Positions 10,797-22,910 of a stretch of 64,000 nt of DNA are shown piece after piece. Origin of the DNA: Rostratula benghalensis (Eukaryota > Chordata > Aves > Charadriiformes > Rostratulidae); assembly GCA_013399305.1 (NCBI GenBank), contig VXAI01000015.1:486079-550078 (forward strand), written 5' to 3'. How positions within the stretch are numbered: position 1 is the first letter of the stretch; each line of letters begins with the position of its first letter. Below the pieces are notes generated by a model. It worked only from the letters and a program-made list of their open reading frames with translations, was not told the DNA's origin and ran no database searches. The position numbers and the translations under genes are program-made.

Positions 10797-12300
10797 GTAC
10801 TCTCCCACAGACCTTCTGTGTGTGAAATGCAGTCTCTTCACTTTTAGGTTACAGTCAGACTGTAGGAATGCTGCATACAAGGTTGCCTGATTCTATGATT
10901 CTTGCAACTGTTGCATTTGTATCTAGTTTTAGAGCAATGAGGTTACTTGCCACCTTATGGGTTCAAGGTTCAGAATTCTTGAGATGCTTTAAACTGAGAA
11001 ATAGCCATTATACAGAAGCTTCAATTAAGAAAACCAGAAGCATGCACTAAGATTGTTTTTGTGTGTGTGTAGATATATCCACATACATTTGGCAGATTAA
11101 TGCAGTGTGTCTGGTTCAGTGGGTGAATAACCGGTTTTAAAAATACTTCATAATCTGTTTCCCTCGGGAGTCTAAAACTGCAGTACGAGACTGGGGAGCT
11201 TTTGGTAGACCCTACAGCTTCTCAGAGCTGTTGGAGCCCCTTGCAGAATGACTGATCTATGCTGAGAAGCTGCTGTAACTGCAGGGTTTCCAAACCCGTG
11301 AAGAGTATTTGGGTATTTTGGGTTGGCCCATCTCTCACTGTTCTTGCAGAAGTGTTACATACATTAACATCTCTATTTTTACATTGAATCATACCTTTTC
11401 AAGAATGTGTTCCTGCTGTCCATAGATAAAACTTTATCCTTGGGTAAAATGTAAGGCACTACTGATGAATGGTACTTGGGGTGCATTCTGTCCAGGTTTT
11501 ATCTGCCGCTGCCTTCTCTTAGAAACAGTGAAAATAAAACGCCGTTAGAAAAGAGGCACGGAGCAGCTTGCGATCCCTACCTGCAACTGTGCTCTTCACA
11601 GCGCTGCAGAGAGCTGCTTCCTGAATGTTCTGGCAATTGCTTTATAACTTGCTACATGTAGTTTTTATCTCTCATGCTTTATTACATATAATTACTTTTT
11701 ATTCTCATTTGTCATAATATTTATTTATGTCCTTTGAAAAATCAGCAATATTCATCTGGCTCCTTTTAAAGCTAACTGCACCATTTATCTTAAACTGCAT
11801 TAGGGCTTAATGCACACAAGCCACATTAAGAGTTAAGGCTAAAATCTTTCAGCTGCCACAATGGACTGGGTTTACTGGGTTGCAACAGCTCGCGAGTACT
11901 GGGGCTGGTGGGAGAGCAGTGCCATGAGTGAGACCATCCCGGGTGGTGCTCACTAGGGTGCTTTCTGGCCTCTTCTTTTGGGTGGGGACAAGTGGGTGCT
12001 GCAGTGAGGGGCTGTGATGTTGAGCTGGAAGGGGGCAAAGCTTTTTCCCTGGGCTGTTCAGCAGCTCCCTGCACACACGGTGGCACTGGGATGTGCTGGC
12101 CGTGGGCTGGAGAAGTTAATGTGTGATTTATGGTAAGAGGTGGACACTGGCATTCCTGTGGCCACCAGCAGCGGCCGTGTCATTTCTGTGTCATGTGCGA
12201 GATGACATTTATGCGAGACTGGTACTCTGCCGATGCATGAAAAAGGAGCTCGGCTGTTAAGTTAAAATACGAGTAAAATTTTTAGTTGCGTCTCTTCGGC
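10797..12300. other. Intergenic stretch upstream of YWHAH
   Basis: No repeat or exon recognised. The sequence becomes GC-richer from about 11.85 kb toward the YWHAH island. It contains a small inverted repeat, GATAAA-AC-TTTATC, near 11425-11438. Confidence 0.5.
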
Positions 12301-12580
12301 AAGGCAGCAAAGCTGGCCCGTGCTTGCACCCTCAACCGCGAAAGTCAATGCTGCAGGGCCGGGGAGCCTGCGGTGGCACAAGCGGCAGCCTCGGACAGGC
12401 GGAGGCGGCGGCCCTGATCCGCCGGTTTCCCGGGTGAGGCGGCTCGGGGGGCTGGCGGGGGCAGCTCCGCGCCGTGTCACGGAGGGGGCGGACGGACGGG
12501 CGGTGGCCGGGCCCGTCCCGTGGCGGCAGCGCCCAGCGCCCACCTCCACCTTTGCAGCAGTAAAATGCAGCACTCGCAGC

Positions 12581-12591
12581 GCGCATGCGCA
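12581..12591. promoter_or_regulatory. NRF1 site
   Basis: GCGCATGCGCA matches the palindromic NRF1 consensus. It lies about 30 bp upstream of the MEF2/CRE cluster and about 480 bp upstream of the YWHAH start codon. NRF1 sites are common in CpG-island promoters. The match is seen directly; binding is inferred. Confidence 0.7.
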
Positions 12592-12620
12592 CCGCCCCCC
12601 CAGCCGGCGCCCCGGGGTAG

Positions 12621-12653
12621 CTATTTATAGCAAGTGACGTCACCTAGAAATAG
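12621..12653 (+). promoter_or_regulatory. MEF2 - CRE - MEF2-like cluster of the YWHAH promoter
   Basis: CTATTTATAG (12621-12630) is a perfect palindromic MEF2 consensus that could also act as a TATA-like element. TGACGTCA (12635-12642) is a full palindromic CRE. CTAGAAATAG (12644-12653) is a one-mismatch MEF2 site. All three lie in 33 bp within an otherwise GC-rich promoter. CREB/ATF plus MEF2 input would fit regulation by neuronal or muscle activity; that part is inference. Confidence 0.65.
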
Positions 12654-12654
12654 A

Positions 12655-13062
12655 ACGCGGGGGAGCAGCGCCCCCTCCCCTCCCCTGCAGTCCCCGCGGC
12701 TCCGCCCCCTCCTTGCCTTCCCCGCGCGCAGGCGCAGGCGGCGGCAGCAGCGCGAGGCGCCGAGCCGGGCGGAGGGGCGCGAGCTGCAGGCGCGGCGGGC
12801 GGAGAGGAGGCAGCGAGCGCGCGGCTCTCCCGCCTTGCCGCCGTCCGTTGAGCGCGAGGCGCCAACCGTCGCGCGGCCGGCGGCTGAGGCGAGCCCGGCG
12901 GTCGCCTAAGAGCGGGCGGGCGAGCGTGAGGCGGCAGAGGCTTCGTCTAGGTTCCCTACTCGTACCGCCCGCGCGTTTCCAGGCGCAGCTCCCCGTCCTC
13001 CTCCTTCCGCTCTCTCTGAGGGGCGCAGAGTGCCCAGCCCGGCAGCCACCACGGACGCGGCG
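12655..13062 (+). other. YWHAH: YWHAH 5' untranslated region (approximate start)
   Basis: GC-rich leader between the CRE/MEF2 cluster and the start codon. The transcription start is not defined by the sequence and is estimated to lie just downstream of the TATA-like CTATTTATAG. No ATG occurs between 12655 and 13063, so initiation at 13063 is unobstructed. The GCCTGCA heptamer tandem repeat that I recall from the human 5' UTR is not present as a tandem array. Confidence 0.6.
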
Positions 13063-13149
13063 ATGGGGGACCGAGAGCAGCTGCTGCAGCGAGCCCGCCT
13101 GGCCGAGCAGGCGGAGAGATACGACGACATGGCCTCGGCCATGAAGTCG
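13063..13149 (+). other. YWHAH: YWHAH coding exon 1
   Basis: This exon holds 29 codons from the initiator ATG to S29, followed directly by the consensus donor gtgagt. It encodes the first alpha helix and part of the second, the helices that form the dimer interface in this family. It sits inside the CpG island. Confidence 0.97.
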
Positions 13150-16100
13150 GTGAGTGGGGCTGGTAGCGTGGTGGCTGCGGGTCGTACCCGGGAAGGAGTG
13201 TGTAGGGTGGATAAGTGGTGGGGGAGGGAGAAAGGGAGAGGAAGTCTGGGCAGGTCTGAGACGGGGTTGGGTCCCGGGGAGGATGCGAGCCGCCAGGTCC
13301 CACCCGTCTCGGCGAAGAAAGAAGGGCGGGAGCGAGATCCCGGCCGTCCCGCCGGGCCACCTCGCCGCCGTGCGGGGCGGTGCCCGTTACTGCCTGCCTT
13401 AAGGAGAGACGACACAAACAGTAGCCGGTCCAAACTAGACCTAGGTATTAATTTTCTTTCAAAATTTATTTTCTTCGTCCCTCGTTCTCTTTATTCTCTC
13501 GTAAGGAGTGCCCTCGTAAGGGAGCCCTCCTGTCCCTGCCCTGGGGGGTGTGGCTGTCTCCGTGCCCTCCTCTCGCCGCTCTCCCCCACCCCCGCCAATC
13601 CGGCGCGCAGTCCAGCAGTTTGAACACTGCCCGCCTCTCCCCGTCGCGGCGGGAGGCAGTGGATTCTTTCTTTGACCCTTGCTCAGGGTCAGAAGAGCGG
13701 GGTCCGTGCTCGCACACTGCCTCTCCCCGGGGCGCTAGTGGGGGTGGGCGGCGGGTTTGACCTTGGGGTGCGCCTCCCCTTCTAGGAGTGCTGGTCGGGT
13801 GGGATGGCTGCTGTGGCGGGGGGTGTCTGGGGAAACGGCGCGGCAACAGCAGCCCCTTCCTTTTCTAGACGTTTCTTTTGCCTCGCGATAAAAAGCACGA
13901 ACAGAGGCTCCAGCCACAAACTTAAGCGCTCGGACTCAAAGATGGTATAGTAGTTGCACCCGGGTATGACAGTTACGGAGTGCACAGAGAGCCCTTCCCA
14001 AGCTTTAACGTTTACTTTTTGACTCTTCTTCGTAGGCTAACGCATTCTCAGTGTATTCCTTACCCAGCTGAATGCTGACATGTGTTTAAACACTAAGTTA
14101 CTGTTGCAACTCAGCTCATTTCAGAATCAAGCAATGAAAATCACTTGTACTGACCTGTCTGTACTGATAACATAATAAAATTGCAGAATGATCAAACTTC
14201 CTATGTCTAGTCCCTTTTCTTTTTTAAACACAAGATATTCCTACGTTCTGGATGGTAAGAATAACGTTAACACCACTAAGCAGCTAGCAGTGTGTTTGCT
14301 GTATCTGATTGCAATTGGTTTGTTGTTGCTGATCTCCCTTTGTGAACACTAAAAGACCCCCAAGAGAAATCAAGTTTCCCTTGAGAGTACTGCTGTTAAA
14401 AGACATGAGAATATTTTAGTTCGAAAGAGCAGCTTAAAATGGAGTTCATATTTTTGCTGTAAAATCAATCTGTTTAGTCTCATTCAGGGTCTGTGATGTG
14501 TGTCCCCGCTTAAGTGTGAGCAGTAAGAACACATTTAATTTTGCTGTGCTGCTTCACTCTGGCTATTATGTCATAATAAACACTACAGCCAATCCAGTTC
14601 TAAAGCAGCAATACTTCTGAGTATCTTAATATCAGGCACTAGATGTTAAAATAAGCTGTATTTTCATGATACCACTAGGTTTTTTGATACATATAGTATA
14701 GTAGCAACAGTTCTGTTTATCTCTCAAAACTTTCAATTGTTACTTCTAAAAGATGAAATTGAGAAACCTGTAAAATCCACTGCTGCTCTGGAAGAGTTTT
14801 TCCTAGCTGTAGTTAGTAGATAGCTTTTTTATTTTCCAAATATTGCTGAACTATATGTATGGCTCTAGGAACATAAGTGAAACAAACAGAATATGTTGCT
14901 ATACTTCAGGAAATCTACAAATAAAGTGTGTATGTCCTGTTGTCTTTTTAAATTGTCTTAATCACTATACAATTTTCATTTATCTTAAGTCACGATATTT
15001 TCACTCGTAATGCTACTTTTGCTCTCAAACAGTTCTATAATGATAAGCTTCTGTAATGGGGAGCTTGAGAACACTTTGTAAGTGACAGCAGTCTTGAGTA
15101 TTTGTGAAGCATACACTATAGATTTTTTCAATACAAAAAATTAAGCTGAATTTAAAAGGCAACTGTTTCCTTCTTTTAAGCGGTTCCTATGCTGTTGCAT
15201 GTCTATAATGTAGCATCTGTTGGTTACTTGTCTCACAAATGTTCACTATCTAATGTGATTTCCAGAATGCTCTTCAGCATTTGAAATAGATTTTATAGGT
15301 CTGAGTGTAAGATCTGACGAAATATGGTTATGTGGGCAGTCTGTTCTTATGTAGACGTTTCTTCTAATATTTCCTTCAATTTCAGTGACTGTAAATAACA
15401 GCTATTAAGAGACTATTTTATCTGTGTAGAAGAACACTCAAACAATCTTCTTGTGCTCCAGAGACGTTAGACTTCCTTCAACAGGAAATCAGTGTTCTAA
15501 CTCAGATATCTATTCACAATGCAGGATATATTGATTTGATAAATTTATTTTTTAAAAATTTCAAAATCTGTGATTATAACATACCTGATGGTTTTTAAAG
15601 GCGCTATATGAAAATAGTGTGCTTCCAATGTAGATAGAAATCTGAATGATCCAGTTCTGCATTTTAGCACCACACTCTACAACACACGGTAACATCACCA
15701 AGAGCCTGATAGTTGCTCCTAAAACTTAAAGTAACACATTAATAGTGAAAGCATATTTGCATGGTTTTTGAGACTGAAAAAACAAGGTAGGTAAAAAAAA
15801 ATACATAACGCACTGTGGAAAAAATCCCTTTTAGTGTGAGTGTTAAATGTTCTTGTTTGATGGAACAAATACCCTAGCATATTGAGAGTACAGCAAGGAC
15901 TACCTTTAGCTTTAGATCATTCCAGAAATGGTTTAACATTGTGGCTATATAAACCTGTAGTATTTCAGATAGCGTTAATCCTAATATGTAGTGTTCAGGA
16001 GCTGCATTATGTTGCTTTTCTAATATAACTACATGGCAGGTAGAAAGTCATTTATGCCTTAAAATTTGTAAAATGGGTCTGAATTTTAAAATTAGTTGTG

Positions 16101-19100
16101 TGTGAACTACTACTTCTCAGCACAAAATAAGTTTAAGTCTTGCAACAATCTAGAATTTTTTAAGCAAGATAGCTTGAAGTTCTAGTTTAATTTGTAGGCT
16201 TTATTTGTGTACATAAATGGACTTAAAAGTTTGGGATGTTCTGTATTTGTAGCATTGTAACACTGAGTTCTTAACATCAGTGTCTGGTTTTGGGTTAATG
16301 AAATAGGTGTTTGTAGGAGGGGGGAATGAGATGCCTTTAACAGAAACAGTATCCTCCCCTGTTGTGAGATTGCTTTCTCACTGTTTTATACAGTAAGTCT
16401 ACTTAGAACTGCTAATGCTTGATATAAAATGCTGGAGCCACATGATGCAAGGAACTGATCTGGTTTAAATTCGTTATGGAATCGCAGCATTAGTCTGGGT
16501 TCTATTTGTTCAAAAATTATGAACTGTGTAACTATATCTGGAGAGTTTTACTGATTAAACCTGACTTGATACTGGCTGAAGTACAGTCATTTTTACAGTG
16601 GCTTGCTAAGTACTGGCTCTAGCTCTAGCTTCTAGCTAACAAAACAGAAGTATAATCACATACATTCAGTTGACCTGGGTCAAATTCTACTAGGTAATCC
16701 AACAGTGCATCATAGATTTGCTGTCAGTTGGGAACCTTCACTTTGGGGTGTTAATCATGTGATACTAAGTCAGCTTGGTATGGCCTGTGTGGGATCACAC
16801 ACGTGTAAGTAATTGAGCTGTTACAGTACTGCCATGGTCATCAGCATCTATAGTTAGGAATTCCAGGATTATAGTCAAGATTCTTTTTATATGCTCCCAT
16901 TTTTTTCGCCAGTAACTGTGACAGAACTCTTTGGGCATAAAGCAGAGAGGAAGATAACTGTTGTAAGTATTAAGGAAATAGAATTATTTAGACTGTATTC
17001 TTACAAAAAGCAAACTGTCAGTCTGAGTGAACACTGCTGGCAGATCATGGCCTGTGTGTTCGGTTGCATCATCTGGCTCAAGACTGAAAATAACCCCAAA
17101 CTTAGGTGTGAGACAGAGAGATGTGTTTGCATAGGGGAAATATTGAGTAACTCCTGAGTAAGTAAATACTACTTGTAAGTTGTACTACAAATGGCTTTTC
17201 ATCATTTAAGTGATCTTGTTTCTCTTAACAGCTATTGTAAGACAGTGTGTCTACACCTGAAACGTAGAACTAAATTGTTGCAGTCCCGAGATCTTTTCTG
17301 CTAAGGAAAGGGTATAGGTAGAATGGGAGACGCAAAGAAGTAAATTTCCTTCAGCATTGCAAGTTTTCTTTTTGTCTACGTCATCCCCACATGTGAAGGA
17401 AAACATCTCTTTTTATCTTATTTGCTGTATGTGATAAAACAGTAGATAGCTCCGTAGAGGTCACATGCTTTCCTTTGAGTCTAGTTTCTTGTAATAGAGC
17501 TGTTACACCAGGGAGGTAGATGTGATTTTTGGATATATTTCTGTAGGGTATCAGGATTTTTTAGGTAGGACGGGGGATAATTTTGCCATTGCCCTCTCAG
17601 AAATCACCAGCCTCAAAATGAGAAGGAAATAGTTCAGGAATAATGAAATAAAAATTAGGGGGAGGGAAATGACAGTGACATCCTGAAGCATTTTGAAAGG
17701 TGACACAAGAAAGGAATGAGCTTTTAATCTGAGCATTGGAAACTTCTGCTGCCAAAGAACAAGTAGTGTGACATTGTTTGTTACACTGAGTTCCTGTGCT
17801 CCACATGAGGTTCTGCTTCCTTTGGAAGTGGTTATGAGTTTCTAGATTGAGTTGACAGAATCTTCCAGAGGATATAAATTATGCCCAAGAATGGCATGTA
17901 GCATTGCTATCCTAACTACCTGATCCAAAAATAATTTGCTTTGTGGTTCGAAGCTTGTGGCAGTGCTGTGTGTGGTTTCTGGCTATGGTATTTTATATCT
18001 AGTATGGCAGCTGCTCACAAAGGACTTTTACAAGCCATTTTCAATGGCTTGAAAAAACCAAAAAGCTTTCTTTTTTTAATTGCAAGCTTTAATTCCTTTG
18101 ATACGGTGCTAAAAACTTACTTTTATAATTTTAAAATCTGAAATATGAATGTTGTTTTCTTCTAAATGTAGAAACTGTGAAGAAACAAAAATAAGCTGCT
18201 TTCAAACCTTTCTTGGATTGACTTTTGCAACTGGTCTTTGGTGTCCTGACTTTTTTTGAAGCTAATTGTACTTTTTGCCAGCTTTGTATAGCTCTAGTGT
18301 GGCATAGTGATACTTTGCCATCTGACTGTTAGGGCTTGCATTTGGAAAGGCAGTATGTTTGACCAAGGCATGGGTAATTGACAAGCATCTTTTTACTGTC
18401 TTTTTCAGAACTTTATTTTTAATTTGTCACTACTCATTTAGAGTACATTTTAAAAAGTCATAGTTGGCAGAGCTGATATTTTAGTTCTATTTTTGTTTAG
18501 TCTCAATCTTGCTAGGTCAGGATAAATTCTGTTACTCTGATGCTTACCAAGATTTTTAGCAAATTTACTCAACCTTGCTGATGCAACAGCTAAACTTTAA
18601 CTGGCAATTCTAAATATAGTATGAAGATGCTTCTGAAGGTTACACTGTATTTTAAAGGATTTATTTTGTAGACTTTTAATACTGAACGCTGAGTAAAGAC
18701 CAGCCAAGATTACCAGAGTTGATGTTAGACTTTAAAAGATCCTTCCCCTATTAATGTGATCTTCAGAAATTTCTGGTTTAAATATGATTTAAATAAATAA
18801 AGATATATAAAAATATTAAATAAATAAAATTTAAATATAAAGTTTAAATATTTGTATATTAAAATATGCTGTCTATCAACACTTGTATTGAATTTTGATC
18901 ATGATTAAGGGAAGGCTGGAAGGCTTTTTCAGGTGTAGGTTAGCTGCAGTTCAACAGCTCCTGTGCAAGTGGGCTTTATAAATCAGTTTTTTCAAGGTAG
19001 GTGTTATGATGTGTTTTCTGCAATTAAAAATTAATAGCACCAGAAGACAGACAGTAAACTAGAAAAACACTTGGAATACTCTTTCAAGGCTAGTGGTACT

Positions 19101-22100
19101 TCCTGTAGGATTGTATTTTGTCTCTTGTGACAACTGGATGGCATTTGAAAGCAGATTAATTTATCTCCTCTTAAAAATACACTGTCTATATAGCATAGCA
19201 AAAAATTAGGGTTCAGTACTCAAAATTCTTTTATGTCTCCCAGGCCATTTGTTATGTACTGTAAAATTCTATTTTGGTGTTTTGAATACACAGAGGACAC
19301 CTGACTCTTAAAGTTTATATTGGAAAATTTAAGAAGGTACCTTAAGGAGGCACAAGAAATAATTACAACAAGGTTTAGGATGACTGGATTTAAAAAAAAT
19401 AATTTTTTTCTTAGTTACTGAATACTTAACTACCATCATTTGGGAGAATAGTTTGAAGCAGAGGTAAAGGGATGAATGTGAAGGCAGCAGTTAGCTCTGA
19501 GGGTAAAGAATAGAGGTGGTAAGTGGAGGATGAGGTGAAAAATGGAGATGACGATGTCCCAAGTGAAGAATTAGCATAGCTGTGGTTGCAGCTTCAATGT
19601 GTTCCTTATGGAGCCTGGACTGCAAAGCCAAGGGATGGTATTTCTTTTCCTATGGTACTGTCCCACTAGGTCTCATCCTCATTTATGATTGTGTCTTATA
19701 TACATCTCCGTACTTGGTTTTCATTTTTGTGGCTAGTATAGCTCAGCCATGTATTAACAGATCAATATGTTTTTTCTTTTAAGTACTGGGAAGATAAGAC
19801 AGGTAGTGGTGGTGAAGGATTTATTTGTGTGGTGAAATGATGTTTAAGTTTTAGCGAAATATTATGGACTCCTTTAAATCAACCACTCTGGGAACTTGGA
19901 GTGGACTTTCAAGCAAAGTCTTCCAGCAGTGCAGGAATGACTATGATTATGATTATTAATCTTTGGTGGATTATTTTATTTTTTAAAAACACATGCTGCC
20001 CTAATAGACTGTAGGGAACAAAAAAAAAAAAATCTCTTAGCTCAACCTTAAGTCTTGAAGGGAGTTAATTAATAGTAGAGATTGTTGAGGGAGGAATTGT
20101 TGAGAGGATGATACGTGGAAGCTGTGAAGGAGACTATGCAGATGTCATTAGAGTTGATTCCTGTCCATTCCACCCCCTGTAGGTTCTCTCTACTTGAGTT
20201 AGGCCAGGCAGAGCAGTGTCTTTTGGGAGTTTGGGTTCCTGAGCTGCGGAGAAAAGCCTTTTGGTGATAAAACTAATTGACTTAGAATATTCTAAGAACA
20301 AAACCAAATTTTGCCAGTAAGAACTATCTTACTGTAACAGTTATAATTCATATAAATTTCTTTTTAGACTAGGAAAGGTGCGCATTGGTTCACTGTCTAC
20401 ACCACCGGACTCAGGATAGTGTAAATATTTGTGACTTAATTATTTGTAGTATGTAAGTATTTGGTTATAAACATTCTGGTGCCTGTCAAGCAGTGTAAAT
20501 TTGCACATTTTAAAAGAAATAGTTACTGATTTATCAATGTCTGAGTGAGGACAAGTTTACTTTCACATCAAAGTACAAATTCTTAGAATTTTAGTGACTT
20601 CTTTTAATGCAGTAAACTCCACCACCAGTAGTGGAGTTGCACTTTTCACACTAATTCCTATGAGTTTAGTTTTATGTTTGTAAATATGCAAAAGTAGAAC
20701 AATTTCACATGATTTTAAGCCTGATAGATTTTATTTCCTAAATTAACGGAGCAAGTGAAATACAGTATTAGAAGCATTATCTTTGCTCTATCTCAGCTTT
20801 TTGTAGTAGGCTTTTTTTCCTTGATTTCCTGTTCTATTTCTCTACAGTTTTTTTTGTGTCCTATCCCTGACATTTGTCTGCCAACACCAGTTAGCAGAAA
20901 TCTGGATGACTTTTGTATTAAATTGTTTAATAGTTCACTAAGTGACTGAAAGATACCATGAAACACTAATTCCATTTGTACTATGCAGAGCTTAAATCAT
21001 AATGACTGCAGCGCTTCCATCTCTGCTGTTGAATGAGAGCAAGCAGCAGGGAAAAGAAATGCAAGGACTGCATCAGTTTCCAGTGTCTGTGCTGTGTTCC
21101 AGATTCATAACACTGGTATTCATCCTAGGTACATTTAAATTCATCGCTAAGTATGTAGTCTGCATAATTATAGCAAAGACTTCCTAAAAAAACTGAATCT
21201 TCCTTCTGTGAGTGCTTCTCCGTTATGCAAGCCTGAGTCACTTTTATTCAGTGAACGTGCTTTGCAATGGCTTCTAAATACCCATTCCATTACAATAGAT
21301 CTCTGGGGTTTTCACTGCAGAAACAGTTTTAAACTTTCAACGTTACAAATTGACTCCTGTCTAGAAGGAATTGGGGGATCTAGAGGGAGTTTTGAATCTT
21401 GCACTTCACGATGGAAGTATTGAAGGAAGTTAGTGTGCTCTTGACCAAAACAAACCCTTTAAATTTGATCTTTGTCTGTATTTTCAGGTAACTGAGCTGA
21501 ATGAGCCTCTGTCAAATGAGGACAGAAACCTGCTGTCTGTAGCCTACAAGAATGTAGTTGGAGCTAGACGGTCTTCCTGGCGTGTCATCAGCAGCATAGA
21601 GCAGAAGACTATGGCAGATGGCAATGAGAAGAAGCTGGAGAAGGTTAAAGCCTACAGGGAGAAGATAGAAAAGGAGCTCGAGACGGTCTGCAATGATGTT
21701 TTGGCTCTCCTAGATAAATACTTGATCAAGAACTGCAATGACTTCCAATATGAGAGTAAGGTCTTTTATCTGAAAATGAAAGGGGATTACTACCGCTATT
21801 TGGCAGAAGTTGCTGCTGGAGAGAAGAAGAACAGTGTCGTGGAAGCCTCAGAAGCTGCCTATAAAGAGGCTTTTGAAATCAGCAAAGAGCACATGCAGCC
21901 CACTCACCCAATTAGGCTGGGGCTGGCACTCAATTTCTCGGTGTTCTACTATGAAATCCAGAATGCTCCTGAGCAGGCCTGCCTTTTAGCCAAACAAGCC
22001 TTTGATGATGCCATAGCGGAGCTGGACACACTAAATGAGGATTCCTACAAGGACTCCACTCTCATCATGCAGTTACTTCGAGATAACCTCACTCTGTGGA

Positions 22101-22144
22101 CGAGTGACCAGCAAGACGAAGAAGCAGGAGAGGGCAATAATTAA
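13063..22144 (+). CDS. YWHAH: 14-3-3 protein eta (YWHAH), two coding exons
   Basis: CDS is join(13063-13149, 21488-22144), 247 codons plus TAA. 14-3-3 proteins are cytosolic dimeric adaptors that bind phosphoserine/threonine motifs and control kinases, channels, receptors and apoptotic factors. The eta isoform is identified by the N-terminus [20 protein letters not shown] and the C-terminus ending DEEAGEGNN. The phosphopeptide-binding basic pocket is intact: K50, R57, R132 and Y133. Both family signatures are present, [11 protein letters not shown] (residues 42-52) and the helix-I signature (residues 216-235). From memory of human YWHAH (246 aa), differences are few: S29 for A, A102 for S, Y107 for F, A for S before GEKK, H for Q in SKEHMQP, and one extra C-terminal Asn. 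Exons join in phase 0 at S29/V30 with donor TCG|gtgagt and acceptor ttttcag|GTA. The start has G at -3 and +4, with no upstream ATG in the leader. Confidence 0.98.
13150..21487 (+). other. YWHAH: YWHAH intron 1
   Basis: An 8.3 kb intron with a GT donor and an AG acceptor preceded by a T-rich tract (tgtctgtattttcag). The first 0.7 kb is still CpG island. The rest is AT-rich, with a very AT-rich patch at 18781-18868. No CR1 copy, nested gene or RNA gene was recognised. The open frames inside it (for example 16891-17157) lack domains and splice context and are treated as chance. Confidence 0.95.
18781..18868. repeat. AT-rich low-complexity patch (TAAA/ATAAAT)
   Basis: About 88 bp made almost only of A and T, built of AAATAAAT and TATAAA-like units, within YWHAH intron 1. 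Confidence 0.8.
21488..22144 (+). other. YWHAH: YWHAH coding exon 2 (terminal)
   Basis: This exon holds 218 codons plus TAA, carrying residues 30-247: helices from the second onward, the phosphopeptide groove and the acidic flexible tail. The frame stays open from the acceptor to the stop. The ATG at 21611 is internal (M71) and is not a start. Confidence 0.97.
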
Positions 22145-22910
22145 GTTTTCCTCCAATCCCTCTTTCATCCACTTCACCATCCCCATCATCACCAATATTT
22201 CCTTGCCACAGTCACACTAAATATCTAGTGCTAAGCATATCTGTATTGTACAGCTGTTCAGATCTGCTGTCTACTTTATCAAGAAGCAGTTTCAGATGAG
22301 TCTTTATGGGCCTTGATGGATTGATTGGTTTATTTGCCCTATTTATCTTAGTTGCACTTAAACAGTGCAGAAAGATGCATAGTGAGAGAGGCATTTTTAG
22401 TTTACCTGTTGATTGGAAAATATAGGAAAGAGCAATGGAAAGGGACTGAAGATAATTAGATTCCCGTTAAATTTTTTTCCATTTGAAATGAGCTGACAGT
22501 TCTGTTGAGCAGTACATTTTGTGCATGCAAAGTAAATTAGCCATCCCAAATTTCTTTTTCAGTCATTGAAAAAACCAATTAAGCTGATGTGAAATGACAA
22601 CCCTGTTCATCAGTTTACAATAAACTGTTTGAAATGTGAGCAATTTGGTTTTTTGCCTCTAACTTACGTGCCCAGTTTCTTTTAATTCAGTGCATCTAAA
22701 AGTTTTGATACTTGTAACCTTTTGCAGTTGTTTTGAAGAATCATGAATTTATTTTTTGTAAACTCTTTGGCTGTTTAGTTGTCTGTGTATTCTGACAACA
22801 CGATGTCAATATTAGCCCATGTTAAGATGGATGACTGAGATGCCAGACTTCTAAATTAAATGTTTTGGAATTAAATGAATAAAATAAAGTGCTGCTTCGG
22901 GGATGTTATC
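22145..22910 (+). other. YWHAH: YWHAH 3' untranslated region with two polyadenylation regions
   Basis: AATAAA occurs at 22619-22624 and as an overlapping pair at 22878-22883 and 22883-22888. T/G-rich sequence follows the first (about 22640-22660), and the second pair is followed by GTGCTG and later T-rich sequence. Alternative 3' ends of roughly 0.5 and 0.76 kb of UTR are therefore likely. The exact cleavage sites are not visible from sequence. Confidence 0.75.

Larger units (their letters stand above)
12320..13860 (+). promoter_or_regulatory. YWHAH: CpG island promoter of YWHAH
   Basis: GC-rich, CpG-dense sequence spans the proximal promoter, the 5' UTR, coding exon 1 and the first 0.7 kb of intron 1. 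The density of CpG falls sharply after about 13.9 kb. This is the usual arrangement for a broadly expressed gene. Within it lie an NRF1 palindrome, MEF2-like sites and a full cAMP response element just upstream of the probable transcription start (separate entries). Confidence 0.9.

Noticed and set aside
12655..13062. GCCTGCA heptamer tandem repeat in the YWHAH leader
   Set aside because: Looked for because it is known from the human gene; only isolated GC-rich fragments are present, with no tandem array.
12320..13846. Numerous long open frames on both strands in the YWHAH CpG island (up to 197 codons)
   Set aside because: GC-rich DNA lacks stop codons by composition. The frames are Arg/Pro/Ala-rich, overlap each other, and the only conserved coding unit is YWHAH exon 1.
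21611..22144. 14-3-3 reading frame taken as starting at ATG 21611
   Set aside because: That ATG is internal Met71. The frame is open back to the splice acceptor at 21488 and joins exon 1 in phase.
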